A stretch of DNA of 64,000 bases. It comes from Microthyrium microscopicum (lineage: Eukaryota; Ascomycota; Dothideomycetes; Microthyriales; Microthyriaceae). The stretch lies in NCBI GenBank assembly GCA_010405405.1, contig MU004235.1, forward strand, positions 2,240,426 through 2,304,425, given 5' to 3'. The position numbers and the translations under genes were made by a program. Each line of letters opens with the position of its first letter. The first letter of the stretch is position 1. The notes under the pieces are model-generated. The model was not told the origin of the DNA. It ran no database searches and saw only the letters and a program-made list of their open reading frames with translations. Below are positions 55,406 through 64,000 of this stretch, one piece after another.

Positions 55406-57008
55406 ATGCTTTCGCGAAGCACCAGCTCCTCATGGCTGCAATTACGCTCCACGACTCGTCGTTTGCTACTCCTTCGCCCTGCCACCTTGCCCGGCCCTCG
55501 CGCCTCGCTGCTTTGTGCTCCCGGTTCCAATGACAACACCTGTCCCTCCCTCATCCCACCACATATTACATACTCCGATGCCCGCACCTTTTCAACTTCT
55601 AGCCCGTTGAATCCTCAATCAGTGAGACACTCATTCGCTTCACCTGGCGGCGTTGTCTCGCCGCGCGTCTCAGCTCTCCTGAGTAGTACTGCCACATCTA
55701 TAACCAGCAAATCTACCCACCTTCAACACTCTCGTCTCGTACATTCTCGCTTGCCCTCACGACAGTTTGCCCGCACTTCCATTATGACGAGCCAGGTGCG
55801 CCATCATGGTGGTGGACACCATCACCATCACGATAACACATATCTGGTCTCAGCGAACAAGAATGATGCGGGCGTGCGTATAACGCGTATTGGATTGTTT
55901 GTCAATTTGGGCATGGCCATCTGCAAAGGCGCCGGAGGTTACTTCTTTCACAGCCAAGGTAATTATTCATACCATACAAATGCGACTAAGCTAACAATCG
56001 CAAGCTTTGGCCGCCGACGCCGTACACAGCCTTACAGACCTCGTCTCCGATTTCATGACACTTGCTGCGGTCGGATGGGCATTGAAACCGCCTACGGAGA
56101 AATTCCCACTAGGATACGGAAAGATTGAAAGTTTGGGCAGCTTGGGCGTTAGTGGACTACTGCTCGTTGGTGGTTTGCTCATGGGCTGGTCCTCGTTGAT
56201 TGACTTGTGTCAAATCTACATGCCTGCGTTTGCGCATATGTTGGAATCAATTGGTCTTATTGGATGTGGCCATAGTCATACACACCAAATACCGAACATT
56301 CAGGCAGCATGGTTAGCAGGGGGAAGTGTGGTGATCAAGGAATGGCTATATCGAGCTAGTGAGTACTCCTGGACAGTGGCATTGATTGCACTAGGCTAAC
56401 ATATCACAGCTATGAAAGTAGCCAAGGAACGTAAATCCGCCGTCCTCGAATCCAACGCCGTGCATCACCGAGTCGACTCGCTCACTGGAATTGCCGCGCT
56501 CCTCTCGATTGCGGTGGCCAACATGTTCCCTACATTCGCTGGAATGGATGCAGTAGGCGGACTCGCCATCTCATTCATGGTCGTCCGCGCTGGCTGGGGC
56601 AACACAATCACTTCCCTTGAAGAACTCGCCGATGCATCAATCTCCGAAGAAGTCAAGACCAAGACGCAAAAAGTCGCCAGACAGGCCCTGGCAGACAGCA
56701 ATTGCTCCAATTTCGAAGTACAAGATGTCAGCGGCACAAAGGCAGGCCAAAACTTTCTGCTCGATGTGACGATCGGCGTCCCGGCAACTATGACATTGGA
56801 GCAATTGGCGTCAGTAGAGAGTGTTGTGCGTGAGAGAATAGGTAGCAAGGTTCGGGGTGCGAGACGGATACGGATACGGTTCGTGGACGCGCAAGCTGAA
56901 GAGGCTTTGGATGAGTTTATTGCGCCTTCAAGTACGGCGGCTTCGACTCCAGAGAGTGAAGAAGAGCATCATCATCATAACGGTAACGGCAAGGACAAGT
57001 CGATATAG
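55406..57008 (+). CDS. Mitochondrial cation diffusion facilitator (Mmt1/Mmt2-like metal transporter)
   Basis: Three exons: 55406-55958, 56005-56358 and 56410-57008, giving 501 aa. The first 125 residues are rich in Ser, Arg, Thr and Leu with almost no acids, a long mitochondrial presequence. A His-rich stretch (HHGGGHHHHHDNT) follows. Then the CDF transmembrane domain: GLFVNLGMAICKGAGGYFF, ALAADAVHSLTDLVSDF with its metal-binding His/Asp, LGVSGLLLVGGLLMGW, and NAVHHRVDSLTG as the second metal site. The C-terminal cytosolic-type domain (VDAQAEEALDEF) ends in another His cluster (EEEHHHHNGN). Yeast Mmt1/2 export iron from the matrix; the metal here is not certain. Introns of 46 and 51 nt split a GCT and an ACT codon cleanly. 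The start at 55406 is the first in-frame ATG. Confidence 0.93.
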
Positions 57009-57499
57009 ACTCTCACAGAGTTAGTCCCTCTGTGACACATAGATTTGAGCAATCAGAAGTGTTGAAAAGCTAATGTATGATCAACCCTTGCAAGCATATG
57101 AAGCCTAACAAAGCCAAAGCTGGAGTAGTGTCGAGTAGTATGCCGTATATCCGAAATCCTGAGTTGTGATTGATCAGAATTTATGGTTTTAATTCTCGAA
57201 AATGCGCTCGGACCGGTTTATAGCTTGAGTCCTGAGATTTGGAAAGGTTGAAAGTGGGAAACTGCGCCACGCGAGCTCAGGGGTCCTTCAATCGTCACTC
57301 ACTCATTTGACATTTCTGGGGTTTGACTTTAGGACGAGACCGACTACAAAGTCGTCCATCCTTCTCCAACTTCACTCTTTTGCCAATTGGCTTCACTCTT
57401 TCCTTGCTATACACAACTCTCTAATTCTATATAATAATCTTTTAATACCTATTCTCAAATACTCGTCCTCACAACTTGTAAGCGGGATTTATTTCCATC
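57009..57499. promoter_or_regulatory. Intergenic region between transporter and ERG12
   Basis: About 490 bp with the ERG12 promoter. The stretch 57,340-57,490 is CT-rich with TTCTCCAACTTCACTC-like sequence near the likely transcription start. No other motif was identified. Confidence 0.4.
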
Positions 57500-59119
57500 A
57501 TGACTTCGTCTCCATCGCGCTCTAATGGCGCGCGAAAGTCCCTCGTCAATGGGGTTATCGATAGCGATCGTCCTGGCATCGCTCGTAAATCTTCGAATCC
57601 ACTGCTACCATCTTTCATGGTCTCTGCCCCCGGCAAAGTCATTGTCTATGGCGAACATGCCGTAGTATACGGAAAAGTAGTGCCCAACCAACCTGCATAC
57701 ATACTATGCCCCAACGCTAATTGTCTCCAGGCTGCCATAGCAGCTGCTATATCCCTCCGATCTTATCTACACGTTACTTTCCTTTCCAAAAGCAAACGAA
57801 CCGTCCGCCTAATATTTCCCGACATTGGACTCGATCAATCATGGAATATCGACGATCTACCGTGGAAGGTCTTCTCGGCACCAGGCAAGAAGAAGAACTA
57901 CACAGACCGTGTAACCTCTCTCGACCAAGATCTACTAGATTCTCTACAACCGCATATAATAAGCGTATCAGCCAGCAAGCCTGAAGCAACGCGCAAACTA
58001 CATCAAAACTCCGCCACAACCTTCCTCTACCTCTTCCTCTCCCTCGGCTCCATCAAATCGCCTCCATGCATCTACACCCTTCGCTCTACAATCCCCATCG
58101 GCGCCGGACTCGGCAGCAGCGCTACCATCTCCGTCTGTCTCTCCGCCGCCCTCCTCCTTCAAATCCGCGCCCTCTCAGGCCCACACGACGACCAGCCGTC
58201 CGAAGAATCACAGATCCAAATCGACCGCATAAACCACTGGGCCTACGTCGGCGAACTCTGCATCCATGGCAGTCCCTCTGGCGTCGACAACACCGTCTCC
58301 GCCGGCGGAAAGGCAGTGCTGTTCCGCCGTCTAGACTATAATAAACCACCCTCCGTCATACCACTGCGCGAATTTCCTGAACTACCCCTTTTACTCGTCA
58401 ACACGCGACAATCGCGTAGCACATCCGCACAAGTAGGTCGCGTCGCAAAGTTCCGCGAAGAAAAACCAAAAATCGCAAATCACATACTCGACTCAGTCCA
58501 CGAAGTCACCATGGACGCGCACCGGATGCTCACAAGTGAAGACTTTGACCCAGAAGATCCGCAAACGCTCGAGAATCTCGGCGAACTAATAAGTGTGAAC
58601 CACGGCCTTCTCGTCGCGCTCCGCATGAGCCATCCACGCCTCGAACGGATTCGCGAACTCATTGACCACGCCGGCATAGGCTGGACGAAACTCACTGGCG
58701 CCGGTGGCGGAGGTTGCGCGATAACACTACTAAAACCATCTGCTCTCGTCGAAACTCCTTCGTCAATACCCAACGGTACCACTAAACCTACGCACAGCAA
58801 ATCCTCATCAACATCCAAAGCCACGCAGCGGGCTCGCTCTGGCTCTCTGGCGCTGCAAAATATGCAGTCTCAACTATCGTCCGAAAACTACGAAATCTTC
58901 AGCACAACACTAGGCGGCGATGGCGTCGGTGTCCTCTGGCCTGCGGTCCTACATAACAATAGTGGCGAAGAAGGAGGCGAAGAGATCGACCAGGAGAAGT
59001 TTTTGAACGCGGTCGGTAATGATGGGATTGAGCGCTTAGTGGGCGTGCAGCAGACGAGTTCCTATAGTCGAGAAGGGTCAGAGGCTGTGCGAGAGGGATG
59101 GAAGTTTTGGAGACCTTAG
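57500..59119 (+). CDS. ERG12: Mevalonate kinase
   Basis: Two exons, 57500-57676 and 57731-59119, giving 521 aa. GHMP-kinase motifs are clear: SAPGKVIVYGEHAVVYGK (about 42-59), PIGAGLGSSATIS (181-193), SPSGVDNTVS, and GAGGGGCAITLL near the C-terminal third. The enzyme phosphorylates mevalonate on the way to isoprenoids and ergosterol. The frame also reads through a 54-nt segment (57677-57730) that interrupts the conserved VVYGK-AAIAAAISLRSY junction; it begins GTAGTG, has a GCTAAT branch-like site and ends CCAG. It is a stopless intron of length 3n. The protein is longer than yeast Erg12 (443 aa) because of a Ser/Thr-rich insert near residues 420-450 and an N-terminal extension of about 38 residues. 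Start chosen at the first ATG. Confidence 0.96.
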   Translation: MTSSPSRSNGARKSLVNGVIDSDRPGIARKSSNPLLPSFMVSAPGKVIVYGEHAVVYGKVVPNQPAYILCPNANCLQAAIAAAISLRSYLHVTFLSKSKRTVRLIFPDIGLDQSWNIDDLPWKVFSAPGKKKNYTDRVTSLDQDLLDSLQPHIISVSASKPEATRKLHQNSATTFLYLFLSLGSIKSPPCIYTLRSTIPIGAGLGSSATISVCLSAALLLQIRALSGPHDDQPSEESQIQIDRINHWAYVGELCIHGSPSGVDNTVSAGGKAVLFRRLDYNKPPSVIPLREFPELPLLLVNTRQSRSTSAQVGRVAKFREEKPKIANHILDSVHEVTMDAHRMLTSEDFDPEDPQTLENLGELISVNHGLLVALRMSHPRLERIRELIDHAGIGWTKLTGAGGGGCAITLLKPSALVETPSSIPNGTTKPTHSKSSSTSKATQRARSGSLALQNMQSQLSSENYEIFSTTLGGDGVGVLWPAVLHNNSGEEGGEEIDQEKFLNAVGNDGIERLVGVQQTSSYSREGSEAVREGWKFWRP

Positions 59120-60417
59120 TGTGGGAAGGAAAGAGAACAGGGATGGGGATGGGAGACGTAATGTTTTATGATCGGGGTAGATGGGTGGGAGAGACTGGGT
59201 GTGAAAGTATAAGTGATGGTGAATGCTGTAATTCTTGTATGAGTAGATGCGAGTAGAATGAAGTTACTTACTGTCACCCGGCCTGTTCAGTTAATCGATC
59301 GATACTCGGCAGGCTAAACTATGGACTCTGATATCTGGACTGGATTTTGTCGGATGCTTAGGACTATAAGAGTATGGGATCATAAGAGCATGGGATCCTA
59401 CGAGCGTGAAATGCGAGACTCAAGATCCTCATACTTGGACATGGAATGGAACGGGGCAACGGACGAACTTATACCCACGGACTATTTAGTATACAGGACA
59501 AATCTTAGATATAATTACGCCGACTACCGCTTCACGAACCCACAGCAAGGCCACTCTCTAGTGGTCATGCCATATTCTAGCGACCGACTGCTGTTATGGT
59601 CGAGGAACGCGATGCCAAATTTGATCTATCGTCGATTACCAGTGTTCAATTCCCTCGCCCACCACCAAAAATTTTAAGAAGAATCCAATTAAAAACAGCG
59701 ATATCTGTCGTCAATACATTGGAAATCCCCCAAAAAGTTTTCTGGACCTAGTATATATCAGTTGGATAGCGATATCGAACAAAAAACTCGCGCAACCAAA
59801 AGTAAACACACCTAAAACGATCAAAAAAATTCAACGCCCACCACTTCAGAAGTAGTAAAGTATTGATAAAAAGCCAATAATTGAGAACTACAATGCCTAT
59901 TAATAAAGCGGCTCCCTTACTATGCTGGCTGCTAAATCCCCGGAACTAGCCAAAGAATCCGTCGTCGCCGTAAGCGTGGTAATTCCTTTCCTATAAATGC
60001 ACTGCAGCGTGTCGACAAGGAAAGAAACCGTCATGGCTAAGCAGTTTCGGGTTAGCTTCAAATATTCATGTGGTGTACTTTTCACGATACATTCACAAGC
60101 TACTTTCAGCAGAACTTTTATAAACGAAATTCCAGACTTGTTGAATATATGCAGGTTTTCGACTCCTGCAAAATGTAATAACCTGAAAAACCAAGCCTAG
60201 AAAAAATAATTGAACATCAGGACAACACGAGAATTGCGTGCCACATACATGAAAATAAAATACATATATTTCCGTCCATGAGGCTGATATTCAGCCTTAT
60301 ACATGGCTCGTACCTGGATATCAGCAGCAACAGCAATTGCTTCCTTAATATTTCCCTTTGGAAATTCAATTTAATTTTGCATATGCGAAACAAGTAGTGT
60401 CATTTATTCATTGCTAT
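59120..60417. other. Convergent intergenic region, 1.3 kb, partly AT-rich
   Basis: Between the stops of ERG12 and the ATP-grasp gene. From about 59,690 to 60,400 it is AT-rich. A 118-codon frame at 59321-59677 has no features and is not called. No methyltransferase or other pathway gene lies here, so the mycosporine locus ends on this side at the ATP-grasp gene. Confidence 0.5.
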
Positions 60418-61953
60418 CTAACATGCAAACATTTTTGTTGTGCTGACGTTTATCCTGCTCCACTTTTGACCCGTCCTCAGTGACATCCAAAACTGCATCG
60501 GCCAGTACACATGGTATAGCCACCATAGAGGCAGAGGATCCCGTCTCTCGAAAGTGCCATCGCGCCAGTGAACCAAGTGTTCGAAGAATAAGGATAGCTT
60601 GCGTGCTAGGTCTGTGAAAGAATTATTTGGCCGTAGAAGAAGTGGTGCGAATAGCGGCTGCAGTACAAGCTCAACGAGGTCATGGCCAATCCAGTAGTAT
60701 TTGTCCTGAAGTCGTGGTCTTATCGGCAAGTCCACACGGCCTTCGTTCTCGGCGTGACCATTCTGGTCGTTAGTTGGATTTGGTGCATCCAAGATTGAAA
60801 GATAGGCCGCTGCCATCTCCGGCGTACTGTTGAATAAGACCACAGCGGTATGGGCCCTGGGGTTGCATTCGATGGGATACAGTATCAAATCGGCATCTTC
60901 ACGGATGCTGTGTTCACCGTCCATCTGATGTTCTTCAACCATAAAGTCGAAACTGAGATGCCCAGTAAAGCCGCTTCCTGCTCTAGCCGCAAATTTCTGT
61001 GTAAACTCCAGCAAGGCTCGATCAAGTTTGCAATCGACTTGCAACGCAGCATAGTGCATGAGCAGTTCCGCACTAGGTAAAGAAGTAAAAAGCTTCACCG
61101 CGCCATTAATCACCAGAGCGTGAGTACAATACTCCGGCCCCTTGATATATTGCTGAAGTATCCACGGACACTTTGCAGAAATTGACAGTGTCTCCAAGTG
61201 CCTCTTGGTCTCCTTGTCCGTTGCCTTGGGAAGTAATGTCATATCGCCACGATGTGTATCGTCCATTCCTGTTGGCTTCATGATAAACTTGCGATCCTTC
61301 GGCGCCTGTCGCAGCGCTCTTTCCACCGCGTCCAAGCTAGTAATCTCATGTGTTTCTGGAACAGTGAGACCTATACTTTGGGTATGCTTGATGAAGCTAT
61401 GCTTCTCATGCAAGAGCTGTGTAGTCGTAACATTAAATTGTATTGCCTTGCATTTCGTCCTAGCTTCCAGGATCTCCTTGACTTCACCATCTTCTACTGC
61501 CGAAGCGACACCAGAACACGAACACCATAGATCAACGTCTTCGGCTTCCACGAGTCGAAGGATATCTTGAATATAAGCTCCCGAGCCTCTGACAGCATCT
61601 GGCTTCCGCAGTGTGAAGTATTTGGACAGTGAGGTGGATACTCGGCCGCATGCAAGTGAGGAAAAGTCTGCTCCAATGACATTGTGACCAGCTTCATAGA
61701 ATGATCGGGCAATGGCCAGTCCTTTGCTCATTCCAACGCCAGTGACAAGGATGGTTTTTGGTTGAAATGGTGATTTTTGCCTGGCCGCATTTCGACGTTT
61801 TTCTGCGGTTGATGGAGTAATCCGGTTTATTATCAAACTCGCAAGACATATCAACGTCGTCAAAGGTAGTAGTCCCAGGCTGAGAATGAGCAGTGAAATA
61901 TTTTTGAGCCAATGTCGGATTTGATTTAGGCGTGGGCCTATCATTGTTGACAT
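60418..61953 (-). CDS. ATP-grasp ligase, MysC-type (4-deoxygadusol:amino acid ligase), mycosporine pathway
   Basis: Single exon, 511 aa, from ATG 61953 (MSTMIGPRLNQIRHWLKNIS). A hydrophobic segment at about 19-43 (ISLLILSLGLLPLTTLICLA) matches the N-terminal hydrophobic region of cyanobacterial MysC. A pre-ATP-grasp domain follows (ILVTGVGMSKGLAIARSFYE), then the ATP-grasp fold: KFIMKPTGMDDTHRGD, CPWILQQYIKGPEYCTH, GHLSFDF, and the metal-binding YPIECNPRAHTAVVLF. These blocks align closely by eye with MysC (CPWI-Q-x-I-G-E-CTH; IECNPR-H). The MysC reaction joins 4-deoxygadusol to glycine; in fungi the amino acid may be another (glutamine, serine), giving mycosporines. It lies 524 bp downstream of the cyclase gene on the same strand, which supports the assignment. 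No MysD/MysE partner is seen, so the product would be a mono-substituted mycosporine. Confidence 0.88.
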   Translation of the reverse strand: MSTMIGPRLNQIRHWLKNISLLILSLGLLPLTTLICLASLIINRITPSTAEKRRNAARQKSPFQPKTILVTGVGMSKGLAIARSFYEAGHNVIGADFSSLACGRVSTSLSKYFTLRKPDAVRGSGAYIQDILRLVEAEDVDLWCSCSGVASAVEDGEVKEILEARTKCKAIQFNVTTTQLLHEKHSFIKHTQSIGLTVPETHEITSLDAVERALRQAPKDRKFIMKPTGMDDTHRGDMTLLPKATDKETKRHLETLSISAKCPWILQQYIKGPEYCTHALVINGAVKLFTSLPSAELLMHYAALQVDCKLDRALLEFTQKFAARAGSGFTGHLSFDFMVEEHQMDGEHSIREDADLILYPIECNPRAHTAVVLFNSTPEMAAAYLSILDAPNPTNDQNGHAENEGRVDLPIRPRLQDKYYWIGHDLVELVLQPLFAPLLLRPNNSFTDLARKLSLFFEHLVHWRDGTFERRDPLPLWWLYHVYWPMQFWMSLRTGQKWSRINVSTTKMFAC

Positions 61954-62477
61954 GGCAGTATTTATATGGCAGCTATGTTAACAGATATCGCCTGAGCGCA
62001 GCATCTATCATTGTTTGCCACTATGGTCAATGGTAACAAGCGTCCGAAATTGAGGTAGAATGAAAATGAACAGGACTGACTCCGGTGCTCGGCTGTATTA
62101 GTCAAAGGATAAAAGAAAGCTAATGTATACGTCATGACTGTATCCTGTAAGCTAATAACAGCCTCCAGAATGCTCGTTTACATGTGCCGCTCTTGCTTGA
62201 AATAAAATGAGGGAAATGAGGTGGAAGCAGAACTACAGAAGTTCGACATATTAGTAATCTCCATTTCCGTTCACGATTACGGTCAGATCTGTTCTTTTGA
62301 TTTCCAAACATAATAATTGATGTCTATACTTTAGAGTGCCAGAGCTGCATCTTTTTACCCAAAATCGAAATGGAACCACCATCGCTTATGCTGTTTGACA
62401 ATTATTACCCACCCATCAGAAGTGGACACAGCAGTTCGCAACCCATCAACCATCAGCATGGTTCAGAAAGTATCCGC
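61954..62477. promoter_or_regulatory. Intergenic region between the two mycosporine genes
   Basis: About 520 bp between the stop of the cyclase gene and the ATG of the ATP-grasp gene, both on the minus strand. It is wide enough for an own promoter, so the genes are probably transcribed separately. No motif is recognised. Confidence 0.4.
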
Positions 62478-64000
62478 TCATGCACCATTGCTGACACCAT
62501 TTTGTACACCATTCGTGGCAGCGGCCTTGACGCCATTGCTGTCACCGTTCTTGGCTCCGTTACTATGGCCGTTCTGGACCCCGTTGCCAACGCCATTGGG
62601 GATGACCGTCTTTAGGTCGTTAGCCACGCCGTTCTTGACTTCACCATTGGCTAAATCGTCGTTGAGCACATTGATCTTGACAGCATTCGAATCGCTGGTA
62701 GTCGTCATAACCGACTTGCCGTTCATGGTGTAGCCAGTATCGCTCGGGTCCACAAAGGCATCAATACCCTCACCATTGCGAGGATAGCCCTTCATGATTT
62801 CCTTGTGCTTGCGTAAGGCAGCAAGGAGATCTTCCTGTGACACGTCGTTCAAGAAAACGCACTTCCCAAGTGGACTTGGAACGGCCGCTCGTAAAAGACC
62901 ATCTCTTGTTCTCAAAATTGCTTGTGTACCCTTGTCGAGAATTTCTTCGTCGAATTGAGGATGGTCCATTGATAAACCGGCCTTGGAGAACAGGTTGAGT
63001 AGACGCTCATGTTGCTCATTGCTAAGCAAACCTTGGACGTTAGCCAGTGTAGCGGAATAAGCCATATCAATTGAAATGGCATGACCATGTCGTAGAGGAA
63101 CTTCAGGTACTAGTTCATGTAGAGGGGACCACCTGTGGAGGTTAGTAATGAGAAATATATTGTCTGACAAAAGCTTCTTACGTATGTCCGTAGGCAATGA
63201 CTCTATCGAGACCAATTTCGTGTAAGTTTGGCGTCTCGAGTTTCAACATCTCGTAGATACCGGCCTTGTTGATTGTATCTGCTGCATCACGCACCTCTTG
63301 GGATGCGCCATCGGCACGACCAAATGCAGTACCAATGAGCTGCTCACAGTATTTGTCGAGGAGATCGAAGGTAGAGATGTGAGCACAAGATGATATCTTG
63401 ATCAACTCTGCAAATCCATTGCGAATCTGGGCCTCTGGAAGTGTTCGCAGAAAGCTAAAGTCAAGAAATGTTTTCATGGGCGCATGATAAGCACCAAGAC
63501 GATTCTTATAGTTGCCATGATTGACAGCTACCTTGATCGAAACCGATGCATCAATCAGACCAATCAAGGTCGTTGGAACACGAATGAAGTTCGTGTTTCG
63601 TCGGTAAGCGGCGGCAGCGAAACTATATCAGGTCAGTATGTTATCGTGGTGAAAGTGTAGCGTAGACAGAGGACTTTGTACCCAGCGACGTCAGTAACTA
63701 GTCCACCTCCAACAACGAGAACCGGTTCCTAGGGAAGTCAGCCAAAGTTTATCTCATCATATTGCGCGTGATTTACTTTTCTGTAAATGCCAAACTTGGT
63801 CATGGAATCCACAATGCTCAAGAATGTATCGATGGTTTTTGCTTTCTCACCAATCTTGGTCTTATGCACGCTCAGGGTGATGTCGTGGTGATCGAAATAC
63901 TTCTGAATCTGCATGCCATAGCTGTTGAAGATGTTGGCGTCCATGACAGCCAAACATCTGCCCCATCTTTTGTAGCTTTCCGCAAGGTTGGGCTTCGAGG
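62478..64000 (-). CDS. Sedoheptulose-7-phosphate cyclase, desmethyl-4-deoxygadusol synthase type (MysA-like), 5'-partial
   Basis: Cut by the right edge. Visible exons: 64000-63777, 63728-63682, 63622-63182 and 63132-62478, giving 454 residues in frame; perhaps 50-80 N-terminal residues are missing. The dehydroquinate-synthase fold is clear: [16 protein letters not shown] across exons 1-2, [51 protein letters not shown], and YGHTWSPLHE joined across the last intron, with [14 protein letters not shown] providing metal-site His. The AAYRRNT and [14 protein letters not shown] blocks are those of sugar phosphate cyclases using sedoheptulose 7-phosphate, not of true dehydroquinate synthases. Next to a MysC-type ligase this points to desmethyl-4-deoxygadusol synthase. 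The C-terminus carries an unusual tail of eleven Asn-Gly pairs in about the last 56 residues. A 2-epi-5-epi-valiolone synthase is the main alternative. Introns are 48, 59 and 49 nt. Confidence 0.88.
62481..62648 (-). repeat. Asn-Gly-rich coding repeat in the cyclase C-terminus
   Basis: The last 56 codons of the cyclase contain eleven NG dipeptides spaced 3-10 residues apart ([20 protein letters not shown] is a representative part). At DNA level this is a degenerate array of AATGG-like and AACGG-like words. It lies beyond the conserved enzyme fold. Confidence 0.85.

Noticed and set aside
59321-59677. 118-aa frame 3' of ERG12
   Set aside because: No recognisable features and AT-rich surroundings with stops; likely chance.

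Overview
The window is nuclear DNA of a filamentous ascomycete (Pezizomycotina). Genes carry mostly 42-69 nt GT-AG introns with CTAAC-like branch points close to the acceptor, and the products are typical fungal ones: PurK-PurE fusion Ade2, Fap1, Cym1, Mug190-like SMP/C2 protein, F-BAR/DEP/RhoGAP protein and a mycosporine pathway. I cannot fix the class from sequence alone. No rRNA, tRNA, CRISPR array, intact transposon or virus-like element was recognised. Gene models were built by joining exons by eye at splice sites; exon sums were checked to be multiples of three.

Layout. 1-15 kb: FAP1 (-), an ABC1/UbiB atypical kinase (+), an unknown protein (-), ADE2 (-) and an F-BAR/DEP/RhoGAP gene (+). 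15-25 kb: two small Ser/Thr/Ala-rich, probably GPI-anchored surface proteins flanking an unknown 330-aa protein and a 1200-aa SMP/C2 lipid-transfer protein. 25-30 kb: a gene-poor, repeat-rich stretch with a 147-148 bp tandem repeat, one orphan small gene and, upstream of it, a 38-bp-period array with a higher-order A-B-C order. 30-46 kb: a dense housekeeping block with eIF3m (+), URA6 (-), PRP28 (-), proteasome alpha-7 PRE10 (-), an unknown gene (+), proteasome beta-3 PUP3 (-), mitochondrial peptidase CYM1 (+) and a class II sirtuin (-). 46.5-55.4 kb: mostly gene-free except for one Myb/SANT-like gene. 55.4-59.1 kb: a mitochondrial CDF metal transporter and mevalonate kinase ERG12. 60.4-64.0 kb: an ATP-grasp ligase of the MysC type next to a sedoheptulose-7-phosphate cyclase of the desmethyl-4-deoxygadusol synthase (MysA) type, the latter cut by the right edge.

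How the genes fit together. Most are unlinked housekeeping genes. The one evident pathway is the right-hand pair: the cyclase would make desmethyl-4-deoxygadusol and the ATP-grasp enzyme would join 4-deoxygadusol to an amino acid, giving a UV-absorbing mycosporine. The O-methyltransferase needed between them is not in the window and, if clustered, must lie beyond 64,000. Other points of note are two proteasome genes whose first coding exon is only the ATG, two stopless introns with lengths divisible by three (PRP28, ERG12), a probable mitochondrial/membrane N-terminal exon for URA6 joined by a GC-AG intron, and unusually long introns in ADE2.
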